The notes: generated by a model not told the origin, from the sequence alone. Shown: positions 9,066-19,086, counted from the first letter of the stretch. The stretch: DNA of 64,000 bases from Pseudonocardia sp. SCN 73-27 (GCA_001725415.1 MEGH01000002.1:1-64000); one strand, 5' to 3'. Numbers and translations are program-made.

Positions 9066-10262
9066 ATGACGACGAGCCGCGAGCGGTCTCCGCGGCGGCG
9101 CTACCCCCACCTGGACGACCTGAAGGTGCTCCTGGTCGCCTGGGTGATCGGATGCCACGCGCTTCTGGGCTACTCCGCGGTGGGCGGCTGGGCCTACGAC
9201 GAGGTGCACGAGGTGACCTTCGCCCCGGGTGTCGAGTTCGTGTTGGTCGCGCTCCTGGGGCCGTCGGGGCTGTTCGTGATCGGGTTGTTCTTCTTCGTCG
9301 CGGGCCTGTTCACCGAGGCGGCGGTCCGCCGGCACGGGCCGGGGCACTACGCGGTGGACCGGGTGGTGCGCCTGGGAGTGCCCTGGCTGGTATCCGCGCT
9401 GCTCGTGTGGCCGCTGTCGGTCTGGGTGGCGTACGCGGCGGCGGGCAGGAAGGTGTCGCCGTGGTGGGTGTTCGTGCACCGCGAACCCTTCCTCGACTCC
9501 GGCTCGCTGTGGTTCGCGCTGGTCCTCGTGCTGTTCTCGGTCGCGTTCGTGCTCGTCGGGGCGGTGGTCCCGGCCGTGCGGCGTCCGGCACCGCGCGGCC
9601 CTTCCGGCGGGGTGCGGCTCGCGCTGGTGGCCGCGGGGATCGCGGTCACCTCGGTGGTGGTGCGGGTGTGGTTCCCGGCGCGCAGTGGGCAGGTCGCCGA
9701 TCTGCACCTGTGGCAGTGGCCGCAGTGCCTCGGGATGTTCCTGCTCGGGATCGCGGCCGCCCGGCAGGGCTGGGCCGCGCACGTGCCGGACCGAGCTCGC
9801 CGTGCGTGCGGGTGGGTCACGCTGGTCGTGCTGGTGGCCTTGCCGCCGGTCGCCCTCCTCAGCGGGCTGCAGGACGTCGCCCGGGACGCCGCGCCGTACC
9901 TGGGCGGATGGTCCTGGCAGGCTGCGGCGACCGCCCTCGTGGAGGCGGTCCTGGTCACCGCCGGGTCGGTGTGGCTGGTAGGCCTCGCGGAGCGGCGGCT
10001 GCACGGCGCCGGCGAGCGCGCGCGCCGCTGGTCACAGGCGGCCTTCGCCGCCTTCGTCGTGCAGGGGCCGGTGCTGATGCTCGCGGCCGCCGCGTTGCGG
10101 CCGTTGCCCGCGCCGGCGGAGGTCAAGGCGCCGATCGTGGCGGTGGCGGCGGTGGCGGCGTGCTTCTGGTTGGGTGGGCGCTTCACCGACGCGGCCGCGC
10201 GACTGCGGGAGCGCCGGCTCGTCGGAGGCCCCCCGCCCCGGTCCGTCGAGGAGCCGCGGTGA
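9066..10262 (+). CDS. Acyltransferase-3 family membrane protein
   Basis: 398-residue integral membrane protein of the acyltransferase-3 family. YPHLDDLKVLLVAWVIGCHA holds the early conserved residues and first helix. RVVRLGVPWLVSALLVWPL follows, and about ten helices in all run to residue 385. Members move acyl groups onto extracytoplasmic sugars or lipids; the substrate cannot be told. ATG 9066 is preferred because it gives the usual short cytoplasmic leader. An upstream in-frame ATG at 8991 has a GGAGGG site but overlaps the DevR-like box. Its last bases overlap the next gene (GTGA), implying translational coupling to the hydrolase. Confidence 0.8.
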   Translation: MTTSRERSPRRRYPHLDDLKVLLVAWVIGCHALLGYSAVGGWAYDEVHEVTFAPGVEFVLVALLGPSGLFVIGLFFFVAGLFTEAAVRRHGPGHYAVDRVVRLGVPWLVSALLVWPLSVWVAYAAAGRKVSPWWVFVHREPFLDSGSLWFALVLVLFSVAFVLVGAVVPAVRRPAPRGPSGGVRLALVAAGIAVTSVVVRVWFPARSGQVADLHLWQWPQCLGMFLLGIAAARQGWAAHVPDRARRACGWVTLVVLVALPPVALLSGLQDVARDAAPYLGGWSWQAAATALVEAVLVTAGSVWLVGLAERRLHGAGERARRWSQAAFAAFVVQGPVLMLAAAALRPLPAPAEVKAPIVAVAAVAACFWLGGRFTDAAARLRERRLVGGPPPRSVEEPR

Positions 10263-11173
10263 CGCGCTCGGCCGTCGGCCCGGGGCCGCTGCGGCTGCAC
10301 CACGTCGACTTCGGCGGCCCGCCCTGCGCGCCGGTGGTGGTGTGCGTGCACGGCCTGGGCGGCTCGCACCTCAACTGGGATCTGCTGGCGCCGCTGCTGT
10401 CCGCGCGCTACCGGGTACTGGCCGTCGACCTGCCCGGCTTCGGGCTGAGCCCACCGCGCCGCGGGCCGGCGACCGTTCGTCGGAACGTGGCCGCGCTGGC
10501 CGCGTTCATTCGCGGATGCGACGGCCCGGTGACGCTCGTCGGGAACTCGATGGGCGGGCTGATCGCAGTGCTGACGGCTGCCCGGCATCCGGAGCTGGTC
10601 CGGGCGCTGGCGCTGCTCGACCCGGCGCTGCCCGCCCCGGGCCGGGTGCTGCGCTCACCGGCCGGGCTCGCGCAGCTGGTCGCCTACGCCGTGCCCGGGG
10701 TCGGGGAGCGGCTGCGCCGCGCCCGCCGGCGGCGCATCGGCGCCCACGCGGCGTTCGCGGAGACGCTGCGGACGGGCGGGATCGACCCCGAGAGCCTGCC
10801 GCCGGATCTGGTGGCCCGCTCCGTGGCCCTCGTCGAGCAGCAGGACGACGTGGCCGGCGCCGACCGCGCCTACCTGTCGGCCTCACGGTCGCTGGCCTGG
10901 GCGATGGTGCGGGCGCACGCCTACTACGCAGCCATGGCGGCCGTGCGGGCGCCCGTGCTGCTCGTGCACGGCGCACAGGATGGGCTCGTCCCCGTCGGCG
11001 CAGCGCGGGCGGTCGTCCGCCGCCGTCCGGAATGGCGGTACGTGGAGCTGGCCGGCGTGGGACACATGCCGCAGCTGCAGGACCCGAAGCGGGTCATCGA
11101 GGTGCTCGTGCCCTGGCTCGATTCGATGGACGAGCACCAGACGCCCGAAGTGGAGCCGTTCCTGCCGCCGTGA
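10259..11173 (+). CDS. Alpha/beta hydrolase
   Basis: 304-residue alpha/beta-hydrolase. VVVCVHGLGGSHLNW forms the oxyanion-hole loop, LVGNSMGGLIAV carries the nucleophile Ser in a G-N-S-M-G elbow, PVLLVHGAQDGLVP carries the acid, and LAGVGHMPQLQDP carries the catalytic His. It is soluble with no signal peptide. The GTG start overlaps the acyltransferase stop, so the two are cotranslated. Esterase, lipase or C-C hydrolase activities are all possible, and a lipid or surface-acyl role is the natural guess from the partner gene. Confidence 0.88.
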   Translation: MTRSAVGPGPLRLHHVDFGGPPCAPVVVCVHGLGGSHLNWDLLAPLLSARYRVLAVDLPGFGLSPPRRGPATVRRNVAALAAFIRGCDGPVTLVGNSMGGLIAVLTAARHPELVRALALLDPALPAPGRVLRSPAGLAQLVAYAVPGVGERLRRARRRRIGAHAAFAETLRTGGIDPESLPPDLVARSVALVEQQDDVAGADRAYLSASRSLAWAMVRAHAYYAAMAAVRAPVLLVHGAQDGLVPVGAARAVVRRRPEWRYVELAGVGHMPQLQDPKRVIEVLVPWLDSMDEHQTPEVEPFLPP

Positions 11174-11274
11174 GGGGGTCCCGCGTCCCTGCCGCCGCCA
11201 CGGGTGCCTCCCGGAGGCTGGGCGCGACGACGAACACCCCGTCCTCGGCCCGCGTCCACGAACGGCTGGACACC

Positions 11275-11385
11275 GCACCGCGGTAAGGCGGTGCTGCAGC
11301 ATGCCACCTGCCCGGTGGCGGTCCTGGGCTCAGGGAGGAGCGGTGAGCCCGAAACGGCCGGCTCCGGCGCATTCCGCGCGCCGGA
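11275..11385. terminator. Two hairpins between convergent genes
   Basis: GCACCGC/GCGGTGC (11275-11294) and TCCGGCGC/GCGCCGGA (11363-11385) are perfect inverted repeats between the plus-strand hydrolase and the minus-strand Pta gene. The second ends three bases from the Pta stop codon. They probably terminate both transcripts. Confidence 0.6.
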
Positions 11386-11387
11386 GG

Positions 11388-13496
11388 TCAGCCCTGGGCC
11401 TGGATGGCGGTGATCGCGACCGTCGTGACGATGTCGGCGACGGTCGCGCCGCGGGACAGGTCGTTGACCGGCTTCGCGAGCCCCTGCAGGATCGGGCCGA
11501 TCGCGACGACGCCCGCGGTGCGCTGCACGGCCTTGTAGGTGTTGTTCCCGGTGTTCAGGTCGGGGAAGACGAAGACGTTGGCCCGGCCCGCGACCTCGTC
11601 GTCGGGCAGCTTCATCCGGGCGATCTCGGTGTCGACAGCGGCGTCGTACTGTATGGGTCCGGCCACCGGTAGCTCCGGTCGCCGCCGCCGGACGAGCGCG
11701 GTGGCCTGGCGCACCAGGTCGACGTCCGCCCCTGCTCCGGACTCGCCGGTCGAGTAGGAGAGCATGGCGACGCGGGGCTCGATGCCGAAGCGCGCAGCGG
11801 TGCCCGCCGCGGAGAGCGCGATCTCCGCGAGCTGCTCGGGGTCGGGATTGGGCACCACCGCGCAGTCGGCGTAGACGACGACGTGGTCGGGCAGGCACAT
11901 CAGGAACGCGCTCGACACCAGCGACACCCCGGGGGCCGTGCGGATGACCTCGAACGCGGGCCGGATGGTGTGGGCGGTGGTGTGGGTGGCTCCGGACACC
12001 ATGCCGTCGGCCCCGTTCGTGCCACCCCGGCGCACCATCATGGTGCCGAAGTAGGTGCCGTCGGCCATCAGGTCCAACGCCAGCGGCAGGGCCACCCCGC
12101 GGTGTCGGCGCTGCTCGGCGTAGACGCGCGCGAACTCCTCCCGCCACGGCGACGTCGCCGGGTCGACGATGCGGACGTCGGGCAGGGTGAGCCCGAGCGC
12201 CTTGGCGCGGCTGCGGACGTCCCGTTCCGGACCGAGCAGGGTGAGGTCGACCACCCCGCGCAGCAGTAGTTGCTCCGCGGCGCGCAGGATGCGTTCGTCG
12301 TCGCCCTCGGGCAGTACGATGTGTCGGCGGTCGGCGCGGGCGCGTTCGAGCAGCCGCTGCTCGAACATGAGCGGGGTGAGCCGGGTGGGCCGGGTGACGT
12401 CGAGCCCGGCGAGCATCGCGTCGGTGTCGACGTGGTCCTCGAACAGGCGCAGCGCCGCGGCGAGCTTGCGATCGTCGCCTGGGCGCAGCGCCGCCCGGAC
12501 CCGGTTGACCGCGGACACGGTGTCGTAGGTGTCCTGCGCGACGGCGAGGACGGGCACCCCCGTGCCCGCCAGCCCGCAGGCGAGCTCGCGCACCACCGGT
12601 TCCACCGCCTCGCCGGTGCCGCCGGTCAGCACGAGGCCGGCGACCGCGGGGAACGTCCCGGACAGGTGCGCGGCGAGCGTGCCGGCGACGAGGTCCGCCC
12701 GGTCGCCCGGGGTGATGACGAGATCTGCGTCCGCCACCCGGCCGAGGAAGTGCGGCAGACCCATCGCCCCGACGATCACCCGCTCGATGGGCCGGGCATC
12801 CCTTGGATTGCCGGCGACCACCTCCGCATCGAGTGCCGCCGCCACCTCCCCGACGGTGGGCGCTGCAAGCAGCGGCAGCTCGGGCAACGCGCCGGTCGGC
12901 ACCCCTGATGCGGCCGAGGCCAGCCCGGCCCGGACCGCCTCGAGCGTCGCCGGGTCGACGCGGTTGCACACCACGCCCAGCACCTCGCAGTTGCGCTCGG
13001 CGAGGGCGGCGAGGTCTCGCCGGACGGCATCGAGGACCTGGGGCGCGGTCCGACCTCGGCCGCCGACCACGAGCACCACCGGCGCGCTCAGGTGCACGGC
13101 GACGGCGGCGTTGAGGTCCACCTCGGTGGCGGGGGAGCCGGTGAGGTCCGTGCCCTCGACGACGACGGCGTCGGCACTCGCGGCCACTGCCGACCACCCC
13201 TCCCACACCCGGCCGAGCAGCTCGTTGCGAGAGCTTCCGGTTGTCAGGTCGGCGGCGGTGAGGGCGAAGGACGCCTGATAGGTCTGCGGGAGGTGGTAGC
13301 GCCGCCGGACGAGCTCGATGTCCGGATCCGGGGGATCGGCGGCGGCGACCACTGGCCGGAAGAAAGCTGTGCGCCCCACCCTTCGGGAGAGCACCTCGAA
13401 CAGGCCGAGCACGACCGCGGACTTGCCGCTGCCCGGCTCGAGGGCCGTGACGTAGACCCCGACGGAACGCCCGTTCTGCTCCTCCGGTGTCCTCAC
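11388..13496 (-). CDS. pta: Phosphate acetyltransferase
   Basis: 702-residue long-form Pta, interconverting acetyl-CoA and acetyl phosphate. The N-terminal P-loop/BioD-like part begins VYVTALEPGSGKSAVVLGLF, a DRTGG-type middle domain follows, and the C-terminal PTA_PTB domain includes RLTPLMFEQRLLERARADRR, VLPEGDDERILRAAEQLL and the terminal region with DGMVSGATHTTAHTIRPAF. GTG 13496 starts the domain; the longer upstream frame is unrelated sequence. It lies 103 bases downstream of the ABC exporter genes on the same strand. Phosphoketolase and acetate kinase lie 7 kb away, so together they make acetate and ATP from sugar phosphates. Confidence 0.93.
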   Translation of the reverse strand: MRTPEEQNGRSVGVYVTALEPGSGKSAVVLGLFEVLSRRVGRTAFFRPVVAAADPPDPDIELVRRRYHLPQTYQASFALTAADLTTGSSRNELLGRVWEGWSAVAASADAVVVEGTDLTGSPATEVDLNAAVAVHLSAPVVLVVGGRGRTAPQVLDAVRRDLAALAERNCEVLGVVCNRVDPATLEAVRAGLASAASGVPTGALPELPLLAAPTVGEVAAALDAEVVAGNPRDARPIERVIVGAMGLPHFLGRVADADLVITPGDRADLVAGTLAAHLSGTFPAVAGLVLTGGTGEAVEPVVRELACGLAGTGVPVLAVAQDTYDTVSAVNRVRAALRPGDDRKLAAALRLFEDHVDTDAMLAGLDVTRPTRLTPLMFEQRLLERARADRRHIVLPEGDDERILRAAEQLLLRGVVDLTLLGPERDVRSRAKALGLTLPDVRIVDPATSPWREEFARVYAEQRRHRGVALPLALDLMADGTYFGTMMVRRGGTNGADGMVSGATHTTAHTIRPAFEVIRTAPGVSLVSSAFLMCLPDHVVVYADCAVVPNPDPEQLAEIALSAAGTAARFGIEPRVAMLSYSTGESGAGADVDLVRQATALVRRRRPELPVAGPIQYDAAVDTEIARMKLPDDEVAGRANVFVFPDLNTGNNTYKAVQRTAGVVAIGPILQGLAKPVNDLSRGATVADIVTTVAITAIQAQG

Positions 13497-13599
13497 TCGC
13501 CCGTCCGGTCGGGATGTGCGCAACCCTGTCACCGTCCACCCTGCAGCGATATCGATCAAGTCGTGGCCAGGACAGCGGGAGCGCAGGGGTACCACGCCC

Positions 13600-15252
13600 T
13601 CATGTGGTGTCCCCGTCCATTCGGAAGGTGCGCGCTGCGAGCAATGCGGCAGCGACGAGCCACGCGACCAGCACGCCGACACCGACCCAGTTCACGGTCG
13701 GCCCACCAGGGGCGAGGGCGTCGGCGAGGCCGTTCGCGAGGTGCTTCAGCGGGAGGAACGCGCCGACGGTGCTCATCCAGGCCGGGGTGTGGCCGGTGGG
13801 GAAGACGTCGGAGAAGAACGACAGGGGGAGCAGGATGCCCAGGCCGACGGCAGTCACCGCCTTGCTGCTCGGCAGGGTGCCGGCGAGGGCGAACCCGCAC
13901 GCGGCGAGGGTCGTGGTCCCGAGTACCAGCAGGGTGATCGCCAGGGGGACGCCGGTGAACGAGACGGGCACGTCGAGGAACACCGTGCCGACGCCGAGGA
14001 CGAGTACCCCCGTGAGCAGGGCGACGATCAACGCCGAGGCCGTCTGCCCGGCGAGATGGAGTCTCAGCGGCAGCGGGGTGCCGCGCAGCCGCTTGAGCAC
14101 GCCGCGGTCGCGGGCCACCGCGACCGTCCCCGGAACGTTGACGAACGAGGCCACCGCCGTGCCCCAGGTGGTCATCCCGGCGGCGAGGAAAAGGCCGAAG
14201 GGCACCCCCGTGGCGCCGGTGTCGGCGCCGCCGGTGATCGTCAGTGTGAAGGCGAAGATCGCCACCGGCATGACCACGGTGAAGAAGACCGACCCGGGGT
14301 CGCGCCAGGTCCTCAGCAGGGCCCATCGGACCTGGGCGAGCAGCAGCGCGGCGGCGCCCGGCCGGCCGGGCGCCGATGCCCGGATCGAGCGTGCCGACGG
14401 TCGGGCGACGGGAAGCACCGGGGCTGCGGGCGCCGCCCTCCTGGTCTTCCGCCGAGCAGGCTCCCAACGGAAGGCCAGGGTGGCGATAACAACGCCGGCC
14501 AGCCCCCAGGCGAAAAGCACTCCCAGCGCGCCGAGGTCCCATCCCGAGCCCGGGTGGAACGGGGTGAACTGGTGGCGGAGCGCGTCGGTGAAGGGCTTGA
14601 GGGGGAACACCGAGGCGGTCGCCGATGCCCATCCAGGCAGCTCCCCCACGGTGAACAGGCCGGAGAGGAAGCCGAGGACGACCGCGCCGGCGATGGAGGC
14701 GGCCTGCGCCACGGCGGCCGACGACGCGACGGCCGCGACAGCCAGCCCCAGCGCGGCGAAGCAGGCAACCCCGACGACCAGCGTGACCAGGGTGGCCAGG
14801 GCCGTCCGCCATACGATCTGGACGTCGTAGGCGACGATGCCGACGAGCAGCATGGTGAGCACCGAGCCGACGGCGAACGCGACCGCGCTGCCGATGCGTC
14901 CGGCGAAGTAGATCCAGGCGGGTAGCGGTGTGCCGTGCACCCGCTTGAGCACCTTCTGGTCGCGAGCCGTCGACAGGGAGATCGCGACGGTGGGGAAGGC
15001 AGCGTAGAGCACGCCCATGGCGATGGCGGTGGGGGTGACGAACTGCATCACCCGCACGCCACCGGCGCCGTCGACGGTGGCGTTCCCGGCCAGGAACCCG
15101 ATCACGATCAGCCAGGTGAGGGGGAACAGGAAGGTGAACACGAACACGACCCGGGTGCGCCACAGCTCCCGCGTGGCGTGCACGACCTGGTCCAGCACCA
15201 GCCGCCTCGCGCGGGGCCGTAGTCCGGAGACCGTCCGTGTCGGCGCGGTCAT
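13600..15252 (-). CDS. Fused double ABC-2 type exporter permease
   Basis: 550-residue membrane protein made of two ABC-2 permease repeats in one chain. Each repeat has the family loop (ARDQKVLKRVHGTPLPAWIY in the first, ARDRGVLKRLRGTPLPLRLH in the second) followed by about five helices; a Pro/Ala/Arg-rich linker at about 270-300 joins them. Usually two such subunits dimerise, so this single chain could form the whole pore. It overlaps the ATPase gene by four bases (ATGA). Export of a drug, lipid or polymer is plausible, with no clue to which. Confidence 0.88.
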   Translation of the reverse strand: MTAPTRTVSGLRPRARRLVLDQVVHATRELWRTRVVFVFTFLFPLTWLIVIGFLAGNATVDGAGGVRVMQFVTPTAIAMGVLYAAFPTVAISLSTARDQKVLKRVHGTPLPAWIYFAGRIGSAVAFAVGSVLTMLLVGIVAYDVQIVWRTALATLVTLVVGVACFAALGLAVAAVASSAAVAQAASIAGAVVLGFLSGLFTVGELPGWASATASVFPLKPFTDALRHQFTPFHPGSGWDLGALGVLFAWGLAGVVIATLAFRWEPARRKTRRAAPAAPVLPVARPSARSIRASAPGRPGAAALLLAQVRWALLRTWRDPGSVFFTVVMPVAIFAFTLTITGGADTGATGVPFGLFLAAGMTTWGTAVASFVNVPGTVAVARDRGVLKRLRGTPLPLRLHLAGQTASALIVALLTGVLVLGVGTVFLDVPVSFTGVPLAITLLVLGTTTLAACGFALAGTLPSSKAVTAVGLGILLPLSFFSDVFPTGHTPAWMSTVGAFLPLKHLANGLADALAPGGPTVNWVGVGVLVAWLVAAALLAARTFRMDGDTT

Positions 15253-16181
15253 GTCGCCGCGGCTTCGGAGATCGGATGCTCGCCGTGCGCAGAGACCAGG
15301 TCGAGGTAGACGTCCTCGAGAGAGGGGCGGGTGACGGTCAGGGCGGGCAGCTCGATGCCCCGGGTGGTCGCCCAGCTGGTGAGCCGGTGCAGTGCGGCCG
15401 TCGGCTCGGGGGTGCGGAGCTGCCACTCCAGCCCCTCTGTGGCCAGCGGCCCGCCGAGGTCGGGCAGGTCGCCCAGGTTCGTGCCCGGGGGCAGGCGGAA
15501 AGTGAGCACGGAGCCCTGCCGGGCGGCGCCACCGATCTCGGCAGGGGTGCCCAGGGCGACGAGCCTGCCGGCCACGACGACCCCGACCCGGTCGGCCAGG
15601 TGCTGGGCCTCGTCCATGTAATGGGTGGTCAGCAGCACCGTCTTGCCCAGGCCTCGCAGCATCTCCACCAGGTCCCAGGCCCGCCGGCGGGCGGACGGGT
15701 CGAAGCCCGTGGTCGGCTCGTCGAGGAACAGCAGCTCGGGGTCACCCACCAGCCCGAGGGCCAGGTCGAGCCGGCGACGCTGCCCGCCGGACAGGGTCTT
15801 GACCTTCGCGTCGCGCTTGTCGACCAGCCCGACCCGCTCGATCACCTCGTCGGCCGCGAGGCGCCGTGGGTACAGCCCGCGGTACAGGCGGACCAGCTCG
15901 CGGACGGTGAAGTCCTCCTCGAACCCGGCTTCCTGCAACACGATCCCGATCCGCTCCCGGTAGTCTCGTCCTCCGGTTTGGGGGTCGAAGCCGAGCACGT
16001 GGACGTATCCGGAGGTCCGTCGGCGATGGCCCTCCAGGATCTCCACAGCAGTCGTCTTGCCGGCCCCGTTGGGGCCGAGCAGCGCGAAGACCTCGCCGGT
16101 CTCGACGGTGAACGACATCCCGTCCACTGCACGCAGCGTTCCGTAGTCCTTACGCAGGTCGGCGACCTCGATCGCGCTCAC
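15249..16181 (-). CDS. ABC exporter ATP-binding protein
   Basis: 310-residue ATPase. Walker A LLGPNGAGKTT, Q-loop VLQEAGF, signature LSGGQRRRLDLALGLVG, Walker B LLFLDEPTTGFD and switch TTHYMDEAQ are all intact. The C-terminal 80 residues resemble the drug-resistance (DrrA-like) extension. GTG start. It partners the fused ABC-2 permease directly downstream. Confidence 0.93.
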   Translation of the reverse strand: MSAIEVADLRKDYGTLRAVDGMSFTVETGEVFALLGPNGAGKTTAVEILEGHRRRTSGYVHVLGFDPQTGGRDYRERIGIVLQEAGFEEDFTVRELVRLYRGLYPRRLAADEVIERVGLVDKRDAKVKTLSGGQRRRLDLALGLVGDPELLFLDEPTTGFDPSARRRAWDLVEMLRGLGKTVLLTTHYMDEAQHLADRVGVVVAGRLVALGTPAEIGGAARQGSVLTFRLPPGTNLGDLPDLGGPLATEGLEWQLRTPEPTAALHRLTSWATTRGIELPALTVTRPSLEDVYLDLVSAHGEHPISEAAAT

Positions 16182-16430
16182 GGGCAGCCTCTCGTAGCTG
16201 GTGGAGCCAGCCTCGCGGCGAGCTCACCCCGGCAGAAGGGGCCATCGGCTCCGTGACCGGGGCCGTCGGGCCGGGTCCGCCCCGGGCCACAAGGCCGACC
16301 TCGTCCCGACCGTCTCGCCGGCCCTCCCTCTGGCCCCGATTCGGACGCCGCCGTCACTGACGACGGCCCACCGAGTGGAGAGGAATGCGGTTCCCCTCCC
16401 TGCTGGTCTCGGATGATCTCGGGTGGCGGC

Positions 16431-17050
16431 TCAGGCGCGCGGGACGACCAGCACCGGGCACGCGCGTGCAGGACTGCAGCCCGAGTGGTCAGACCCGGCT
16501 CCGCCGGCCCGTCCAGGCGCGGCCCACCGACGACGAGCAGGTCGGCGGGCAGGGTCTCGTCGAGCACCTCAGGGGCCAGGCCCGCACGAGGTCGCCGCCC
16601 ACGGCGCCGGTCGTCGCCACCGTCTCCTCGAGCAGGCGGCGTCCCCGGTCGGCCGCCTCGCTCGGGCCGACGCTGCGCTCGCCGAAGGAGCGGGGCACGG
16701 CGTGCACGAGCCGCAGACGAGCCCCGAACGTCTCGGCCGCGGGCACCGCGGCTTCGACGACCGGGGCGTCGGCGTCGTGCTCCTGCACCGCGGCGACCAC
16801 TCGCCGCGGTGCTGCTGCGCCGGCGCGGCGGAGGAACAGCACGGGACCGCCGGCTCGCCGGTCCACCGCCGACACGGCGAGCGCGGACCGGGCAGGGACC
16901 GCGGCGCACGGCGATCTGCGCAGGGTCGCCGAAGCCGGGTGGGCCGGACGACGACGCCATCACGAGGGCGAGGGCGCCTTCGGCGTGGTCGAGCAGGGGG
17001 CGGAGTTGTTGAGTGTGCCCACGCTCCCCCACGATCTGAAAACCACTCAC
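16431..17050 (-). pseudogene. Universal stress protein gene with about three frameshifts
   Basis: Read across frames, this minus-strand segment gives a universal-stress-type domain. From about 16875 it reads VSAVDRRAGGPVLFLRR, VVEAAVPAAETFGARLRLVH and RGRRLLEETVATTGAVGGDL. In another frame it continues EVLDETLPADLLVVGGPRLD and LTTRAAVLHAR, and in a third it ends CPVLVVPRA-stop at 16431-16433. N-terminal text from 17050 (LRPLLDHAEGALALVMASS) is in the first frame. Frame changes fall near 16880, 16580 and 16460. No single frame encodes a complete protein, so it is decayed or contains read errors. USPs of this kind are classic members of DosR-type regulons. Confidence 0.6.
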
Positions 17051-17271
17051 AACGCCGAGCCGGTGATCGGCGTTGACAGATGCACCGAGGCTCGATCTGG
17101 ACTGGGTCGGGGCCTGATGGGATGGTCATGTGTGAGTTGCGCGCCGGCTCGGGGCAACCCGACGGGTGGCCGAGCCACGGCCGCGCAGACAGACCGGGGA
17201 GAGAAGTCCAGGCGCGAGCAGTCCTGGGGGGGCGGTCGTCATCGGGCGAGTCGTCCCTGGGTGGGGGTGTG

Positions 17272-19086
17272 ATGGCTGACGTTGCTGGTCGAGACCGCGG
17301 GGCCCTGCCGCCGCCGCGCCCGGACCATGTCGCCGACGAGCAGGACGCCCACGGCGGGTTCGCATTCGTCGAGGTTCCGCGTCTGGAGCTGGACGAGCTG
17401 CTGGGGCAGCTGGTCGAGCGGGCGCAGGAGGTGATGGCAAGCCAGGGGCGGCTGCGGGGGCTGTTGCGCGCGCACCAGCAGGTGGGCGCGGATCTGGAGT
17501 TGTCGGTGGTGTTGCGGCGTATCGCCGAGGCGGCGCGGGAGTTGGTGGGCGCCCGCTACGCGGCGTTGGGGGTGATCGGCTCGGACGGGCATCTCATCCA
17601 GTTCATCCACGCGGGCATGCCCGATGACACGGCCGCCGTGATCGGGAACCTGCCGCAGGGCAAGGGCCTGCTCGGGGCGCTGATCGACACCCCGGAACCG
17701 ATCCGGATCCCGCACCTGTCTCACGACAACCGCTCCTCGGGGTTCCCGGCGGGGCATCCCCCGATGGACAGCTTTCTCGGGGTGCCGATCCGGATCCGCG
17801 ACGAGGTGTTCGGCAACCTCTACCTGGCCGAAAGTACCCGGGGTGAGTTCAACGCCGAGGACGAGCAGCTGACCTTGGCGCTGGCCGCGTCTGCGGCGGT
17901 GGCCATCGACAATGCCCGCCTCTACGCCGTGGCCCGCGCACGCGGACAGTGGCTGCGCGCCGCGGCCACGTTGACCGAGACGGTGCTGGCCCCCGTCGAG
18001 CCCGTGACCGCCGGCACGTACGAGCGGGGCCTTGAGAAGGACCCGCTCACCATGATCGCGAAGTGTTGCCAGAAGATCGCGGATGCCGACGTGACCTCGG
18101 TGTGGCTTCCGACCCCCGACGGGCAGCGGTTCCGCGCCGCGATCACGGTGGGCTCCGAGGGCGCGCTGGGTGTCGAGGGCCCACCGGTCCTGGAGGCTGC
18201 CGGTGATCATCCGGTGTTCCGTGAGGCCGTGGATGCCGGTACACCGTCGCGTGTGAAGTCCCCGGACGGCGACGTGAACGGTCTCGTCCCGCAGAGTCTG
18301 GACGTGGGCCCGATGATGGTGCTGCCGCTGCGCGATCCACGCAGCGGACGCGGTGTGGTGACCGTCGTACGCCGTCGCGGCCGCCCGGTGTTCACCGCTG
18401 AGGATGTGGACATGGCCGCCGGGTTCACCAACCAGGCCGCGGTCGCGCTGGGGCTGGCTCAGGCGCGGGCCGACCAGGAACGGCTGGTGCTGCTCGACGA
18501 GCGCGACCGTATCGCCGCGGACCTGCACGACCACATCATCCAGCAGCTGTTCGTCACAGGGCTGTCGCTGCACAGCGCCGCGGCCGGGATGCCGGCGGGG
18601 CGGGCGACCGAGCGTGTCCTTGACGCGGTGCGTGATCTCGATTCGGTCATCGGTCAGATCCGCACCACGATCTTCGCCCTCAACCAGCCGCCGACCGAGG
18701 GGGCTCAGGGGCTGCGCGCTCAGGTGTCGAACGTGCTCTCCGAACTGACCGCCGTGCTCGGGTTCGAGCCCATGCTGCGGTTCACGGGCCCGATCGAGAC
18801 CATTGCCGGGCCCGAGCTCGCACCCGATCTGCTCGCCGTGACACGTGAGGCGTTGACCAACATCGCCCGCCACGCTCACGCCACGACGGCCCAGGTGGAA
18901 CTGACCGCGGCCGGGGGTGAGCTGATCCTGCAGGTCAGCGATGACGGCGTCGGCATGCCGGTCGACGGTCGCAGGTCCGGGCTTCGGAACATGCGTCGCC
19001 GCGCCGAGCAGCGCGGCGGCCGCTTCACCCTCGAGCCACGCGACCCTCGGGGCACGGTCCTGACCTGGGTTGTTCCTACCGGCTGA
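17272..19086 (+). CDS. DevS/DosT-like GAF sensor histidine kinase
   Basis: 604-residue cytosolic sensor kinase. Two GAF domains (about 60-210 and 230-380) precede a HisKA_3 dimerisation domain with DRIAADLHDHIIQQLF (phospho-His near residue 420) and a HATPase domain (ALTNIARHAHATTAQVEL, VSDDGVGMP, GLRNMRRRAEQRGGRF). Architecture and motifs follow mycobacterial DevS/DosT, redox or O2/NO/CO sensors. The GAF-A segment GHPPMDSFLGVPIRI keeps a His in the HPPM stretch that I believe corresponds to the haem ligand region, not verified. ATG 17272 was chosen after a GTG. It converges with a DevR-like regulator, its likely partner. Confidence 0.88.
   Translation: MADVAGRDRGALPPPRPDHVADEQDAHGGFAFVEVPRLELDELLGQLVERAQEVMASQGRLRGLLRAHQQVGADLELSVVLRRIAEAARELVGARYAALGVIGSDGHLIQFIHAGMPDDTAAVIGNLPQGKGLLGALIDTPEPIRIPHLSHDNRSSGFPAGHPPMDSFLGVPIRIRDEVFGNLYLAESTRGEFNAEDEQLTLALAASAAVAIDNARLYAVARARGQWLRAAATLTETVLAPVEPVTAGTYERGLEKDPLTMIAKCCQKIADADVTSVWLPTPDGQRFRAAITVGSEGALGVEGPPVLEAAGDHPVFREAVDAGTPSRVKSPDGDVNGLVPQSLDVGPMMVLPLRDPRSGRGVVTVVRRRGRPVFTAEDVDMAAGFTNQAAVALGLAQARADQERLVLLDERDRIAADLHDHIIQQLFVTGLSLHSAAAGMPAGRATERVLDAVRDLDSVIGQIRTTIFALNQPPTEGAQGLRAQVSNVLSELTAVLGFEPMLRFTGPIETIAGPELAPDLLAVTREALTNIARHAHATTAQVELTAAGGELILQVSDDGVGMPVDGRRSGLRNMRRRAEQRGGRFTLEPRDPRGTVLTWVVPTG

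Noticed and set aside
10924-13539. An 871-residue minus-strand open frame
   Set aside because: It is an Arg-rich shadow of pta in another frame, while pta itself carries all family motifs.
17244-17257. GGGCGAGTCGTCCC as a DosR box before the DevS-like gene
   Set aside because: Only 10 of 14 matches, with the left half-site poor, and only about 15 bases from the start codon; too weak to list as a feature.
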